Assembly: GCA_021741155.1 (NCBI GenBank)
Contig: JAIOYP010000012.1
Coordinates: 1-64,000, forward strand
Direction of reading: 5' to 3'
DNA: 64,000 nt
From: Flavobacteriales bacterium
GTDB lineage: Bacteria > Bacteroidota > Bacteroidia > UBA10329
The translations under genes and the position numbers were made by a program. The notes below the pieces were generated by a model, which was not told the origin of the DNA, ran no database searches, and worked only from the letters and a program-made list of their open reading frames with translations. Positions 63,753-64,000 of the stretch are shown here, in pieces; positions within the stretch are counted from its first letter, which is position 1, and each line of letters begins with the position of its first letter.

Positions 63753-64000
63753 TTATTTCACACTCACCAACTCAACATCAAATATCAAATCTGTATTTGG
63801 CTGAATCATTCCTCCAGCTCCACGCTCTCCGTAAGCCAATTGATATGGAATCAAAAGACGGGCCTTCTCTCCTACTTTCAGTAGCGAAATACCTTCGTCC
63901 CAACCTTTAATAACACGACCAACTCCGATAGGAAAACTGATTGGTTCTCCACGAGAAATCGAGCTATCAAATACGGTTCCATCTTGCAAATAACCAGTGT
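63753..64000 (-). CDS. FKBP-type peptidyl-prolyl isomerase, C-terminal part (runs off the window)
   Basis: The visible 82 residues are the C-terminal core of an FKBP domain: TGYLQDGTVFDSS, then FPIGVGRVIKGWDEGISLLKVGEKARLLIPYQLAYGERGAGGMIQPNTDLIFDVELVSVK. These are the conserved strands and proline-binding pocket residues. The frame stays open to the window edge, so the true start lies outside and any signal peptide cannot be seen. It catalyses cis-trans isomerisation of prolyl bonds. Confidence 0.92.
   Translation of the reverse strand, partial: TGYLQDGTVFDSSISRGEPISFPIGVGRVIKGWDEGISLLKVGEKARLLIPYQLAYGERGAGGMIQPNTDLIFDVELVSVK

Overview
The window is a stretch of chromosome from a Bacteroidota bacterium, most likely a Flavobacteriales-type organism. 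The evidence is: two PorP/SprF-family outer membrane proteins, a type IX secretion (T9SS) plug protein and a protein with a T9SS C-terminal sorting tail; Bacteroidota-restricted families (DUF4293, DUF4295, the T9SS plug family formerly DUF5103); the bacillithiol gene bshC; the conserved rpmG-DUF4295-ftsY-rimO order; promoter boxes of the TTG-N19-TAnnTTTG type; few Shine-Dalgarno sites; and many GTG/TTG starts. The DNA is moderately AT-rich. I saw no rRNA, tRNA, CRISPR array, prophage or intact insertion sequence.

Layout. 1-8.5 kb: a TPR lipoprotein, recA and bcp; a PorP-like protein; nth; an XRE regulator with nearby TTAC-N4-GTAA palindromes; recF; then rpmG-DUF4295-ftsY-rimO. 8.6-18 kb: bshC, a second PorP-like protein, a lipoprotein, a 632-residue SerB-SerA fusion, a Pmp3-type peptide, ribH with a TPR membrane protein, a DEAD-box helicase and DUF4293. 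18.3-27 kb: rho with a long disordered insert, dnaK, surface proteins, panB, an RluA-type synthase and a hemolysin III-like protein. 27-38 kb: a minus-strand island for dissolved inorganic carbon: porin, SulP, DabB, DabA, beta-carbonic anhydrase, a second SulP and two small unknown exported proteins. 38-49 kb: a T9SS cargo protein, a relic of a methylmalonyl-CoA mutase gene, a TPR-SpoIIE phosphatase, mutB and mutA separated by a tandem repeat, a repeat-rich gap, an ECF sigma/anti-sigma/CpxP-like unit, msrB and a broken ABC ATPase gene. 49-64 kb: T9SS plug, apaG, acyl-CoA synthetase, pruA, a DivIC/FtsB protein, M42 peptidase, thioesterase, a two-gene 5'-nucleotidase, dnaA-ptp-rsmI-like, two toxin-antitoxin modules (one with a toxin that looks catalytically dead), a sterol desaturase-family protein and a partial FKBP isomerase.

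Most of the window is housekeeping. The most coherent accessory system is the inorganic-carbon island. DabA keeps the four predicted zinc-site residues, DabB is a NuoL-like membrane partner, and two SulP carriers with STAS domains plus a beta-carbonic anhydrase would together move and interconvert CO2 and bicarbonate. No carbon-fixation enzyme such as RuBisCO is visible, so supply for anaplerotic or biosynthetic carboxylation is the likeliest use. Intergenic DNA carries several families of dyad-symmetric repeats, mostly built on CACAGA/TCTGTG arms. Gene remnants are found beside some of them.
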